Assembly (NCBI GenBank): GCA_032622095.1
Contig: CP136066.1
Coordinates: forward strand, 133,579,917 to 133,643,916
Direction of reading: 5' to 3'
Origin: Siphonodentalium dalli
Taxonomy: Eukaryota; Mollusca; Scaphopoda; Gadilida; Siphonodentaliidae
DNA: 64,000 bases
Each line of letters opens with the position of its first letter. Position 1 is the first letter of the stretch. The notes under the pieces were generated by a model. The model made no database searches. It saw only the letters and a program-made list of their open reading frames with translations, and was not told where the DNA came from. A program made the translations under genes and the position numbers. Shown here in pieces: positions 22,404 through 35,113 of this stretch.

Positions 22404-24795
22404 CCATAGCCCACTAGGTTCCTCGGAGTCATTTCGGGTTCTAACAAGCTTTGTCTCCAACTATTAATCCCACCTATATTATAGTAGCTGGTCTTAATAG
22501 TCACACATTAGTCTCAGAAATCATCGTCTCATTTGTTCAATAAGCTTTTGATTGTGAGTCAGTCTATTTGTCTGCTCTAGGTGCACATATTTTCTGTTAA
22601 AATTGAACTGAATTGCAACTCATGTAAGATAGGGTCATTTAAATTCTAGTGTGTCCAATTCTTATTTTTGCTATGATTTTTAAATTGATCATGTCTCACT
22701 ATGTTAGCGATTCACTCTTCCAGCTTTGACTATTATTATGCTTGCCCATATTTAGTACAATATATATTGAATCTCTAATTTACTGTTGAGACATTAACAT
22801 CTTTGAAATCCTCCAATAATTCTCATCACAACTTGTAGAAGCTCATTGTGAATCAAATTTTTCAACTTGCTTTAGAGAATTTTAATATCCCATCTTAATT
22901 AAATCATTGTAGATCAAATTTTTGTATACATTTCATTTATCACTATACTAAACCATGTATGCCACATGTACAACATCTCACAGAAGTACGGAATTCAAAA
23001 ACTCTCCAGCAAAAAAATAGGTATACTTTATACACAGAAATTTCTTACAAAATTAATTCCTAGAAAAATAATAAAAATAAAAACTATTATTACTTTTTTT
23101 TTAAGTCGAATCTTCCATAAAGTAGCAACTATTCTTGTTTATATTTTATGGATTTTCAACACACCTATTGAATATCTATATCATTGTAGTAACCTGGTTA
23201 AATGAGTGGGATATGTTATGAAATTCATTCTTATTATGCTGATTTTTGTAACAGTAAATATAATCATGTGTCATGTGGATCAGTTCCTTCATTAAATGTT
23301 TTCTCCATGAAAGTTTAGAACTTGCTGCCATATAATGGACAGGTTTTGATTTGAGAATGTCTAAACTTTTCCTATCAGCCATCAGCAGACTAGAATATTC
23401 CATAATCTGTGGTTAAAAGATCTGCCCAATTTGCAGTTGAAATACATGTATAATATGTTGATGATCTCCACTTAACATATGAATAAATTATTCACCATGA
23501 GAAGCAGCCTCATAGAACACATTCCATAATATGGTATATTTCAGTACATGCTGTTGACTAGAAAACCAATGAGAACTGTTGTACGGTTCTTGTTTTGGAA
23601 AAATAGGATAGCATTTTCACTACTGGGTGATATTGTCCTGCCATACATATGGCATTTTATAGTCATATACTTGATGTGCTAAGTTTGACATTCTCCATCT
23701 TTACCTTGCAAATATCATGGTGGGGAATCATGTGGTTTTGAGTTGATGATTACCACGCATTCAAAATGGCAGAGGCTTTCACAAACATAACCAGAAACGA
23801 GGAAAAAGGTAATAAACTACGATAATGATATATTACATAGTATTTTGGCAGCTACGAGCATATGATATACTATTTTTCAAACAAGCTGATACCTCATTTG
23901 TGTCCAAACTCAGTTTGTTTTAACATTCTGACCAAAGTTGTCAGTCGAAGGATTCTCCTAGATGTATGGACTTGTGTATTCCATGAGTTTTTCCGAATAA
24001 ATAAGGTATCATCTTGTTTTAAAAATAGACAAGCACATTCTCGTAACAGTCAAAATGCTATGTTTTATGTCAGTTCCTCATATATTATGTTTTTGTGTGT
24101 TTGTATATTTTTAATGCATGGTACTCGCCAACCCTCGAAACCATGCGATTCCCACTGAATATCATGAATTTTGCTAAGAAAATGATCTTCCATTACAATT
24201 TGTTTCCAAGATTGAATGTTCAATACACTATAAATAGAATTCTATAATTTATATGTATCATGTGCTCATACTATGATCTGATGAACAGTTTTATGATAAA
24301 AGCCACAAATGTGCTAAAATTAATGCTTTCAAACACCGGTATCTAATTTGTTTAATCTGCTCAGTCACCAAGAATTTATGTACTTCGCTAGTATGTGCTG
24401 CTTTGAACCAAATAGCATCATTTATTTCACATCCAGTGTTCTTGCACGGTGCTAGAATGTTCCAAATATAATTATGCTGAAAAAAATTTCAGGCTTCTTC
24501 ATCGTACTCTATGTTTTGTTTCATAGTGCATATTGCTAATAAGTCTCTTTTTCACATATAAAAACATTTGTTTAAGTTTGCGAAAAAACTATGTTGCCAA
24601 ATTTCAGTTATTTCTCGATGGTCCACTAAAACTAACACCAGCTAGAATGCTTTGCCAGTGAACTGCTATATATGACATCTTTTCACAATCAAATTCCAGA
24701 ATGTAATACACATCATGGTATGTTAATCTCCAAATTAACTGAACCTCTAAACTTACAAAACATGTGCTCTTTTAAATATCAAGTATCTATTATAT
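22404..24795. other. No feature recognised
   Basis: AT-rich, with short open frames only; none shows domain features or splice support. Confidence 0.4.
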
Positions 24796-24799
24796 ATTT

Positions 24800-25690
24800 T
24801 GGAAGATCTGTTTGTTTGTTTGTTTGTTTGTGTGTTTGTAATCGATGGACTCGAAAATGGCCCAGCCGATTTCGATGAAACTTGGTATGTGGGGGTATTT
24901 TCGGGTCAGGACCAACATAGGCCTATTAATTTGTCCGTGCGAGGTCAACTTTTCACGTGCCGAGGTCAAATCTGTTTTTACGCCGTTTTGCGCTAATATA
25001 TTTCAGTTCGGTGCTTACAAATCGATTCGAAACAGCGCGAATAATAACATGCCAGTCATAATAATGACACTATGAGAATCTTTCGTGTTTCCTCTTTCCA
25101 ACGATATATAATATGTATGTATCCGTTTTAGTTATCTGCCTCAATTATTAAGAAGAAGTGGTACGATCTTCTATCAGGGTAAAAACAATGCGTAACTTCT
25201 ATGACGTCGTTAGAGGGGTCATAAAGTTAGATCACGTTAACTCTTCTCCGGCCGATGCATTTGACTGTTTCAGACGTCTTGGCGATATCTCGGGCACCGA
25301 TGGTAATTTATCTTTACGTTGAAACTTGATAATTAATGAGCGTGTGTATATGAGGCGCGTTTATATACTTCAGTGGAAATCAAATCGGGTTAAACTGGCG
25401 GATTTTTACGGACGAAATTTGATGCATAGGGTATCTCGGTATCCGATGGGCCGATTTCCCGGTATCCGCTGGGCCGATTTCCACCATTTTTGGGGTGTTG
25501 GTCCACCTGACCTTGACCTTCAAAATGGTCAATTCAAGGTCAAATCGGGTAAAACCGGATGGATTTCGACGGGTACTTTTGTCGGGTACTTTTGTTCGGG
25601 CACTGTGTTTTGGACGGGTCAAATCGTGACCCCACTTGACCTTGGCCTTCAAAATAGACAATTCAAGGTCAAAGCCCGGACGAAGTCGGG
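24800..25690. repeat. Dispersed repeat D: 'gatttcgatgaaacttggta' and 'gaccttgaattgacca' modules
   Basis: Begins with a (TTTG)n tract (24,808-24,838). The 25,500-25,690 part (tgaccttgaccttcaaaatgg, caaatcgggtaaaac) is repeated in reverse orientation at 34,124-34,720. The 150-aa and 104-aa open frames on opposite strands come from this repeat. Confidence 0.65.
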
Positions 25691-26523
25691 TCACCTTCTA
25701 GTAATATATATGGCAACAATAAATATACTACAAAAATATATCCATGAGGTAATTCCCAGAGGAACTGCAGTAAAATAACAACTCCAAGATTGTGCAACAT
25801 CATGTTGATGCTGTTCCTGTACCTCTTGTTTGTGGTTTCTGAAACCCCAAGCTCCGATCTTTGTAGTTTTCTTTTCAATATGCAATATTAGGGGTTATGA
25901 TATGTGAATAGAGCTTTAATTGTGATAATATGATCTGATTTTCTTTGTTGTTTGCTTGTAATAGTAAGTATTATTCAGTTTTAAACCATGACCTTTTGTT
26001 TTTATTTTTGTTCAGCCTTATTTTATGTTATTATTTTATACAATTTATTATTCTTCTGTGCATGTTATTATTTACATTAGTCAAATCGTTTCAAGAATAA
26101 ATCTTGAAAAGCTTCATACCATCAGTGTTATTTGTCTGTCTCCCTCCCCAGATATGATCAACAAGTTTGTGAATGTTGTGATGTCGGTCACTAGTCACAT
26201 CTCAAACAAATTTCATAAAATTGATTGTCATCACAGCAATTGGTTCTTGGGATCATTCAAGAAATGGAAGTTTATTTTGTTACGTTCAATGGAGTATGGA
26301 TGCAACGTTCAATGGAGTATGGATGCAAGTTGGTCTGACATTTCGCATTCCACAGATAACAATGTCAAACAAACTTGCATCCATAATTTGTGGAACACAA
26401 CAAAACAAATCCATTTCTTAATTGTCCCCCGACATTCTGTCTGAGGACTATAGTAATCTGTCTGTGTGCGCATCTGTCCAGAACTTTGTCCGAGCCTGTA
26501 TTCTGTCATTCTCTGGTCAATTT
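25691..26523. other. No gene recognised
   Basis: AT-rich. An 18-bp word 'acgttcaatggagtatgg' is duplicated in tandem at 26,283-26,325. Nothing else supports a feature. Confidence 0.4.
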
Positions 26524-26785
26524 TAAGCTCAACTTAACAATGTAAAGTTTGAGCTATTGCCATTGGTTGGAGTCGCGTCTGTCTGTGCGCGCGTGCATCA
26601 ACAATTTCCTTCTGCATGCCCTACAGGCCGCAGATCTTCACCAAACTTCATATGTAGCATCAAGGTGACCTGTAGATGGGAGCTATCAAATTTTCCCGAA
26701 GACATGGCTGCCAATATCCATCTTGGATTTCAAATTTGAATCCATCGGCACAACCTAGTGAACCTACAGCCTGTATTTATGGCCG
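26524..26785 (+). repeat. Family A fragment, left end
   Basis: Has the left-end hairpin (agctcaactt...aagtttgagct) followed by one diverged cassette, cut off where repeat family C begins. Confidence 0.7.
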
Positions 26786-28620
26786 GATCATTTTTTATGT
26801 GTACCCATAGGTCCCATACCATGTATGGTACACATAATGCCGACGTCCGGATCAACCATCCGTCTTTCATCCGTCCGTCCGTCTGTCCGTAGACACTTGC
26901 TATCCGATTCGATTACTTGAGTAGTTTTTATCGGATCATGTTCAAATTTTATGTGCATGTTTATGATGACACACCCCTCACCTGTATAGTTTTTGGTATC
27001 GATCGGTTTAGAAATGATTAACACTTTCCATCCATACCTGGTCATATTCTATCTGATACCATAACTCATGTATTTTTTTACCCATTGTGTTCATATTTTA
27101 TATGCAGATTTATGATGACACATGGCTCACCTGTATAGTTTTTGGTATCGATTGGTTGATCGGTTTAGAAAATAATTAACCCTGCTCACAAATGCTATCC
27201 GATGTATCGAAGTCAAACAATTTTCTTCTGATCTGCCTCATATTTCTTACCTAGGTCTTTCTTAGCACGTTCTTCATCTGTATGGATTTTGGTATTGTTT
27301 AGTTAACCCTTTCCACTCTTGTTTTTAAATAGAATTCATCCAAGCCTCAAACATTTTTCATCTGATCGACACCAATTTTGGTATATGAATTTCTGACCCC
27401 TAAATACAGATCAAGTGCGAATATGGGTTTGATCCGGTATATATTAACAGAGTTATGGCCCTTTATAATTCATACATCTTTTCCATGCACTATTAAATTT
27501 GAATAGAACAAGACACAACACACACCTGTGTTATTGGAAGGAGATAATTTATTGCTTTGGACACAGTGACCTGATAGTTCCACTGGTGGCTGCAGACTTA
27601 ATATAAACATCTGTCAAACTTGGATTGATGTTAGACTCTTTATTCCAGTTCTGTTCTCTGTTGAAACCATGCAGTTCATGGCATTATTGTTTACAGAGAC
27701 ACTGTTGTTATAACTTAGAAAATAATTAATACAGCATTCCTTAGTTCCATCATATGATGTCATTGAAAATGATTAACCCTCTGCACACATCATATGGTCT
27801 TCTGATGTTTTTTATTTGATCATTCTCCTATTCTATGTACATGTTGATGGTGATCCACTTTTAATTTGCATGGATTTGGGATTAAAATTAACCCATTCGA
27901 TTGACTCATATTATCTGATAGACATATATTAAATTATCACTTTAACTTTGAGCCAGGTTCAGTCAGTGTTTCAAGAAATGACCAATTGAAATTCATCATT
28001 AGAGGATATGTCTTATTTTGAAATTCCCTCAATTGCATTTGGGCTACAGGATAATATTAACAGTGCTGGGATTCTTGAGACTGACTTATTGTATGGGTTT
28101 CTAAATCCAATGACATGCTTTTTGTTGACTACTCTGTGTTTATCAGTTCATTAGTTTGGGTAAGATTAACCCCTTACTATCCAATTTGATAACTCAAATA
28201 TTTCCATTGATTATGTTTATAGTTCTGGCACAGTTTATGATAACACACCTCTAACCTGCATATTGAGGGTCATTTGGTTTATTTGCTTAAATATATTAAC
28301 ATCCTTCACCAATCCTGTTGACACAATGTGATGGCTAAATATTTTTTGCATGATTACTCTATAAATAATCACATCTGTGATAATCATGACACATTCTTCA
28401 CCTGTATAGATTTTGGTATCGATCGAATGGTTGTGATAATATTAACCTTAACTTTAATTATATTTAAACTGTTCACAAACATATCTTTCTAATGATCAAC
28501 TTACAAGAAAATTTACATTTATATCCAATCATTAGCAATCATATTTTATATCCAGGTCTATACATCCCTCACTTCTATAGTTGATCAGGTATTGCTTGTG
28601 GTGAAATATTAATAGGTTGC
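26786..28620. repeat. Degenerate repeat family C, second block
   Basis: Same start as the 19.9-kb block (gtgtacccata...tatggtacac hairpin, ccgtccgtctgtccg). Several diverged units follow, with 'tgatgacacaccc', 'cacctgtatagtttttggta' and 'tcgatcggtttagaaa'. Units degrade towards 28.6 kb. Confidence 0.6.
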
Positions 28621-29089
28621 TATGAATTTTTAATATGCAGCTGACACAAGATATTATAAACAAAAAAATTGCAATGATAATAAAAAAACCCCACACAATA
28701 TGTAATGTCTCATGTTCCAATGTAATAAATAGATAAATTGAGTTGCTATGATGTTTATCTACCTAATTTTTAACTATTTGATATTTAACAGCTATGGTGC
28801 TTCTCTCCGACTATGGATTGAGCTTAATTAGACTTATAACTCTATAAGACATACATGTATCTGTGTTGGAGTCACTAATAGGTTGAAATCCAAGCCACGT
28901 CTGTTAACATTGTGTTAATGTGAGCAAGGTGCCCAATAAGTGTGATTTCACTTGTGAATTAATAGTAAGGTGTGAATTGTTTAAAGTTTTGCACTCATGA
29001 AAAGGATGGGGTAAGTATATATGAAAATAGCTCATCGCTGTCGCCAAGGTATGGGTTAAACATCTGCCGATCGTGATCGGCCTCTCGTT
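28621..29089. other. No feature recognised
   Basis: AT-rich unique sequence. Confidence 0.4.
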
Positions 29090-29420
29090 TAATTTTACAA
29101 GCAGGATTTTGATCACCTGTAGATGAGAGCTGTCAAATTTGAATGAGTTTCGACGAAAAACATGGCCGCTGGCAGCCATCTTGGATTTTACTCTTTGTAT
29201 GACTAAATCATTTGGCACACCATACAGAGCAAATCCCTCTTCCGATCATCGCCAAACTTCATATGGATCTTCGGGGTGACCTCTAGATGGGGAGCCTCCT
29301 ATTTTGACCAAAATTCATTTAAAAATATGGCCGCCAGCGTCCATCTTGGAATTTACTCTTTGTATGACTAAATCCTTTGGCGCACACTACAGACCACATC
29401 TCTCATCCGATCACACCCCT
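29090..29420 (+). repeat. Family A fragment, two cassettes
   Basis: Two diverged cassettes ('catggccgctggcagccatc', 'atggccgccagcgtccatc') without either end. Confidence 0.7.
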
Positions 29421-29689
29421 TGCATGTGAGAGTTCGTCGCTGTGAACACTCCCATCTGATTGACGATTTGTTGACTTTCTTTTTGGTATAAGCATGACCG
29501 TCGACACATAATTTGTCACCACCACGATTGTTCTTAATCAGTTCCATGATTGGAAGTGAAGATATGATTCCATGATAAATTTGCTATAAAGGTTATATAG
29601 GCTGTCTAGAGTTCACTGGGTCCGTGACTACCCGCCCCTGAGACAACCTGCCCGAAAACAGCAGACGGGCGGGTAGTCCCGTTGCCGAT

Positions 29690-31230
29690 GAAAGAGGGAA
29701 GTCACCCCACGTCCCCGCGGTGGTAGGAATACAGTGCCCCTTCATTCTTGATATAATATCAAGAAATATCATTTCCTTGCCAAAAACGTTCTTTATCGTA
29801 CATATCTAGTAATTTGCGACAGATTTCGGTGGCATAAATGGCGACCATTATCAAGTCTGATATTGTAGTGTCTTTAGGATTAATTCTCCCCAGCAGAATC
29901 AGTTATTCTGAGCCATTATTTTGTCCAGTCAGTGTGTCCTCAAACAGGGGCTGAATAGCTTCATGTCTAATGGTTTGGCCCAGATCTGGGCCAGCAATCT
30001 GGGACAATTAGCAATCAGTTTGTCCCGACCTGATTTAGCATAGAGTGGGTATTATAATCTTCCAGATTGTGGCACAAGCTTATGGGCAGCCAAATTAACA
30101 TATACTCAAATATTTGGAGATATCTCTAAATATTTGGAGATATCTCTAAATATTTGGAGATATCTCCAAATATTTGGAGATATCTCTAATTCATTTGGAG
30201 ATATCTTCAAATAAATTGCAGATATCTCTAAATCGATTTGGAGAGCTCTTCAATTCATACCCTAACTATTTAGGACACCAAACCATTTGAAGCTATCTCT
30301 AAATATTTGGAGATATCTCTAATTCATTTGGAGATATCTCTAATTGATTTGGAGATATCTCCAATTATTTGGAGATATCTCCAAATATTTGAAGATCTCT
30401 TCAAATCATTTAGAGATATCCACAAATGCATTTACGGAGAAGTATATTCGATTTATCCACTTATCCATAAATCATTTAGAGATATCTCCAATTCATTTAG
30501 AGATATCTCCAATGTATTTAGAGATATCTCCAAATATTTAGAGATATCTCCAAATATTTGAGTATATGTTAATTTGGCTGCCCATACAAGCTTGCCCATG
30601 CATCTAATCCCTCGACTGCCTGAGGTCACATGTTGGGACATTGGCTGATAACATTTAGTTGGTATTCTTATATCTTATGGAAAACATGTGTTAGGTATTT
30701 GCTGGACAACATATGAAGATGCCAGCGCTGGCCAAAGAAGCCCCATGGACCTGGTTGTCATACCCAGTAAAAGGTAACTGTTATATATGAGAGATCACAG
30801 GGTTTTGGTGTAGAAAGATGCTATAATATGCCCAGACCGATCCTAAACTCGGTTTGATGGAAAAATGGCGATTAACACTTCTGTTGATAAACTTGTATAT
30901 CCGCCAATGCAAAATAGGTAATCTGTTTTGTTTTCTTTAAACGACACATGTACAAACTATACAAACGCTCTTCATTCATACAATAACAGGGATATTATGA
31001 CCGCGAACGCTCTTCGTTGTCGCATGTTCCATATTCTTTGACTTAATACTTATTCTCAAGTAAATAATGTATAAAGGTCCGTATTAAAACAAACTGACCC
31101 TTTATTTCAGCCTGCATATCGTTAAATTTGTATTGTTGTTATAGATTCCCCACCTTCCTACCTTTGGTACCTCAGACTGACCGCCAACAATGTTAAACGA
31201 TCACACAGAAATTAACGACACCACAGTCGA
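29690..31230 (+). repeat. Interrupted single copy of the 950-bp unit (family S)
   Basis: 29,690-29,864 and about 30,826-31,230 together give one family S unit, known from the array at 54.8-58.9 kb. It is interrupted after 'caagtctgatat' by about 960 bp that resume at 'tatgcccagaccgatcct'. The end is shortened (about 230 bp missing between 'cagactgac' and 'caatgttaaacgatcacac') and runs into the U2-headed SINE fragment. Confidence 0.75.
30082..30585. mobile_element. Foldback-type element with GAGATATCTC palindrome arrays
   Basis: The ends ATGGGCAGCCAAATTAACAT and its mirror (about 45 bp near-perfect) are flanked by an exact 8-bp duplication ACAAGCTT (30074-30081, 30586-30593). Nearly all the rest is tandem units of about 20 bp, mostly aaatatttggagatatctct variants, each centred on the palindrome GAGATATCTC. 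The whole element is close to self-complementary. The 84- and 65-aa frames (YLEISP-type repeats) are translation of the array, not genes. Confidence 0.9.
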
Positions 31231-31376
31231 CGGAAGACGGAAGTCCGTCAGTCAGTCACGACCACTCGTCCTCCTCAGGCTGCGAACCCACACCGTGGAA
31301 GTCCCGTCCGATGGGGTGACCATCGTCGGGGACGTATCTCACAGCACGGACTCGAGCCAAAAAGCCGAGAAGCGAT
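31231..31376 (-). mobile_element. SINE with U2 snRNA-derived head, 3'-truncated copy (S2)
   Basis: Read on the - strand, it starts exactly with the U2 5' end: ATCGCTTCTCGGCTTTTTGG then CT (31376 down to 31355), one mismatch to U2 nt 1-22. It continues into a body containing GATACGTCCC, GGGACTTCCAC and GGGTTCGCAGCCTGAGGAGG. The body from GGGACTTCCAC to TGACTGACTGAC is shared with the copy at 49.6-49.9 kb. The tail is missing, joining family S sequence at about 31,231. Confidence 0.75.
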
Positions 31377-31393
31377 CGAATGAGCATCAGACC

Positions 31394-31436
31394 TAGCAAT
31401 AACCACGCCTCGGATAAACCTCATTGGCTATGGTAC
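31394..31436 (-). pseudogene. U4 snRNA 5'-domain fragment, next to the U2 head
   Basis: The - strand reads GTACCATAGCCAATGAGGTT then TATCCGAGGCGTGGTTATTG then CTA. This corresponds to about nt 18-60 of U4 (part of the U6-pairing region and the 5' stem-loop with its AATGAGG / CCGAGG kink-turn sides), with only a few differences from human U4 as remembered. It has no 3' part and so is a fragment. The U2 head begins 17 bp downstream in the same orientation. Confidence 0.85.
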
Positions 31437-31470
31437 CAATGAGGTTTATCCGAGGCGTGGTTATTGCTAG
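31436..31470 (+). pseudogene. U4 snRNA fragment, inverted copy
   Basis: CCAATGAGGTTTATCCGAGG followed by CGTGGTTATTGCTAG. At least 34 bp are the perfect reverse complement of 31394-31427, separated by eight bases, so the two form a strong hairpin. Confidence 0.85.
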
Positions 31471-31480
31471 GCATCAGACC

Positions 31481-31512
31481 TAGCAATAACCACGCCTCGG
31501 ATAAACCTCATT
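31481..31512 (-). pseudogene. U4 snRNA fragment, third copy
   Basis: Part of an exact 42-bp direct repeat (31384-31425 and 31471-31512, period 87) starting gcatcagacctagcaataac. After it the sequence changes to ttcggccaatttggccggtt, a phrase repeated at 31,588. Confidence 0.8.
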
Positions 31513-32570
31513 TCGGCCAATTTGGCCGGTTACGGGTATACGGGTGTTATATAGCGTTTGGTCCGTTGTTTCTCAATGAATATTATTTCGGCCAATTTGG
31601 CCGGTTACTTCATGTGACTTTTTCATCTGACGTGTGTGTCGGAATAATGATATGGAGGATTTATGTAAATGTTAGCCCAAACTACATTTCCAAGTAACGA
31701 TGGTTTTGTTGTTTATTTTGAGGAATAATACCGCGTCAGATGAATTCAGCCCAAATATGTTAACAGTTGTCGTGTAAAACATTTGGCAGTAAGTTAGCGT
31801 TATTTAGTATTTGTGGATGTCCTTCAACATGGGGAAAATAGACTACTGCGCTTGAACGAGCATGTGAATTGTCGTTTTTAATGTATAGCAACTTTATAAT
31901 CAATAACAGAGGCATTCTCTGTCAAATAAGGTCGCTCTATTTACGATACCAATTGGGGAACTTTGTGAATTAAATTACGCGTAAACTTAACCTGCTGCAA
32001 ATAGAAAAGGTGTCGGAATCGGTGTACTCGCCCCAATCGGCGAGTGCCAACTCGGAATAAAAGGCCAACTCGGAATAAAAGATGCATACGGGGTGTTATA
32101 TGGCGTTTGGTCCGTTGTTTCTCAATGAATATTATTGAAATTTGGTGTATATGTCCGGGCTGGGACATGGAATACAACAACGTTTGAATTGTTTTTAAAT
32201 TTACAAATTTGTTGATTTTATTCATTTTGTTTTCGTTCTGAAACACACTATAAAGTGTATATAATATAATAACGAACACGAGACATACATAATTTATAAA
32301 CTGTTAACAAAAGATATCAAATTCAATACATGACAAAGATGACTCAGTGGAGTTTATAAAGTGAACATAAAAACATTGAGGTAAGAATCTTTTTAAGGAA
32401 TGCAACTTTATTTAATGATAATAAACACATAAATTAAAATAACAAACATGAGACATACATGATTTATAAACTGTTAACAAAAGATATCAAACTCAATACA
32501 TGACAAAGATGACTCAGTGAAGTTTATAAAGTGAACATAAAAATATTAAGGTAAAAATCTTTTTAAGCAT
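31513..32570. repeat. Dispersed and tandem duplications downstream of the U4 fragments
   Basis: 'ttcggccaatttggccggtt' occurs at 31,512 and 31,588. 'tggtccgttgtttctcaatg' plus aatattatt occurs near 31,560 and 32,110. A block of about 124 bp (32271-32394) is repeated with few changes at 32441-32564 (period 170). No coding gene is seen. Confidence 0.7.
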
Positions 32571-32574
32571 TACT

Positions 32575-33960
32575 AAACCGTTTAGCACAGTCCACTTCAC
32601 TCATCCGATCATCACTAAACTTGATATTTATCTTGATATTGATCTATCAGATGAGAGCTATCAAATATTTTTTTTATTTTATAGGAAAAAATGGTCGCCA
32701 GCGGCCATATTACATTTACGTTATATGTTATCGCGTCATGTCGATATCTAGTATTAGTTAGAAATTTCACCTTTCCAGATTCATAATTGCTCCATTGACT
32801 GTAACAGATGGAATTATTCCCCTCTTCGGATAGAGTGTCACTGAAACTTTATTTTGTCAGACTGTCTGTATAGTCACTGATTATATATGGCAATAATCTG
32901 TAATAAGATGTAGCACTATTTTATTTTATATTTACATGCAGTGCTGTTTTTATACAACAATTCTAATCCCCCCTAGATCATCATGTGATCGACCATACAT
33001 CGCGCGAGGACCTGGTTGAATTAAGGGGGGTTTTATGGATAACTTCTGTCCTCAAGCTAGATTATACTTATGACATTTAATGGCATGTTTCTAACGTGGA
33101 GGGTTAGATATGCTTGAGACACCAACACTCTTCAATTCACACCAAGTTATCAGCTGTCATATTCGGATATTAGAACCGATAGCCATGATATATGGTTTAT
33201 TTTGTGTATACTAGTAATATTGTTATTTTCAGTACCTTTATATACCAGTACTGTGTATAACAATGCATATAAATTAATCCATGTGTACATGTATATTGAT
33301 TCAACGGATTCAGTGGTTTTGTCCATAAGTCTATCAAATATGCGGGGAAAACATGGCCACAAGCAGTACACCCTGTTAAATTTCGAATTTGAATCAATTG
33401 GCGCACCCTGCAGCCAGCTTTTATTGGAGAACGTTTTCTCACGTGGATAGTTTGGGTCACCGCTAGATGTGAGCCATGTTTTGTTCTCAAGCTGTCCTTG
33501 TGAAGACATCACTGCCAGCGGTGATCTGGAATTTTACTATTTTTATGGCTAAATAATTTGGTTGATCCTACAGACGACACCCCTTGTCCGATCGTCACCA
33601 GATTCCACAATGATCTTCTGGATAACCAGGGTGAGAGTAATCTAATTTTCCCGAATTTCGTTAAAAAACATTACCACAGGCAGCAATTTGGTATCTTACT
33701 GTTTGATCCTCTTTTGCGTGACTGAATTGTTTAGCAACTGTACAGTCATATCCCTCATCTGATAGTCACCACACTTTATATTGATCTTCGGGCTGACAAC
33801 TAGATGGGAGCTATCGAATGCTTTGAATTTTTTTGGAAAACATTGTCGCCAGCAGTCATCTTCTATTTTGGTTTTTATATACATGTATATCTCTTCATTC
33901 GGATAGTCAGTATTACGTAGGTACTTCAACTTTCCGCATTCCTGTCATCATTTGAAATAT
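32575..33960 (+). repeat. Two diverged family A fragments
   Basis: 32,575-32,860 and 33,340-33,960 hold worn cassettes ('aaatggtcgccagcggccat', 'aaaacattgtcgccagcagt') and a remnant of the gtgtcactgaaactt end. The sequence between them is unique. Confidence 0.55.
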
Positions 33961-34123
33961 AAAAATTTACCTGATACCATGCACCCTTCAAAATTTGTTT
34001 CGTCGTATCTATTTTAATGACCCGTATGGTAATATTGATACAGATATATTTGTCAAACATTTCTTTGTACAATATACAGGTATTTAGTTTGTAACTAAAT
34101 CTAGAAATATATAATAGTAGCTG

Positions 34124-34720
34124 GTGGACCCTACTTCGTCCGGGATGTTACCCTCTGATTTTCGGAGAATTGCGCGATTAAACCTTGAATTGACCATTTT
34201 AAAGGTGAACGTCATGTCGGGTCACGATTTGACCCGTCCAAAACACTCCCCGGACAAAAGTCACGACAAAAATACCCGTCGAAATCCGCCCGGCTTTACC
34301 CGATTTGACCTTGAATTGACAATTTTGAATGTCAAGATCAGGTCAGGGTCATAATTTGACCCACCCGAAACACTCCTGGGACAAAAGTAACAGTAGGTAT
34401 TATATTTCGTTGAAATACTTCCGTTTTACCAGATTTGACCTTGAATTGATCTTTTTGAATGTCAAAGTCAGGTCGGGATCAAGATTTGACCCGTCCAAAT
34501 AGTCCAGAAACATGCCTACATCAGCACGTTCGAGAACATGGTCCCACGTGAAATTGGACCCGTCCATATTGCTCCCGGGATCGAAGTAGTCCTACACACA
34601 ATTTTTTAGTCGGATCGGTCAAGGTCCAGAAACATATGCCTATGAGCGAGGTCAAGTTGACACGTTAAATACCAAATCCGAGTCGGATCAGTCGAGCAGT
34701 GTTAGAGTCTATAACACATA
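34124..34720. repeat. Dispersed repeat D, inverted copy
   Basis: Carries the reverse complement of 25,380-25,690 ('ccttgaattgaccattttaa', 'gacccgtccaaaacactcc'), then further related units, ending in a (CA)-type patch at 34,719-34,755. Confidence 0.65.
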
Positions 34721-35113
34721 CACACATGCATTCATGCATACACACATACATACAGACAGGTGTTCCAAAATGTATAATCGATAGCTACAACAATTCTATG
34801 GTAGATAGTTCACGGCCGACCTGATGCATGCATCTTAGTTTTCTTGTTGGCTATGGTACTGACTGCACATTCATGTGACATCGTTAAATTTGTATTGTTG
34901 TTAAAGTGATAGTACTGTTATTTCTATATGAAATTATTCTCTCCCAGAATAATCGGATTGCCATGGTGGCGCGCGCACCAGCAAACCCAGGCCTTCATCG
35001 TAAATCGGTGTTTAGATATTGCAAGCATTGGTCGAAGGGTCAAGGGTCAGAAAGACCAGAATGCATCATCGATCTAAAAATAATGCTGACGGACACGCAT
35101 TAATAATATAAAA

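Noticed and set aside
30307-30561. Repetitive-protein gene (YLEISP repeats)
   Set aside because: Pure translation of the GAGATATCTC array, open on both strands because the unit is palindromic.
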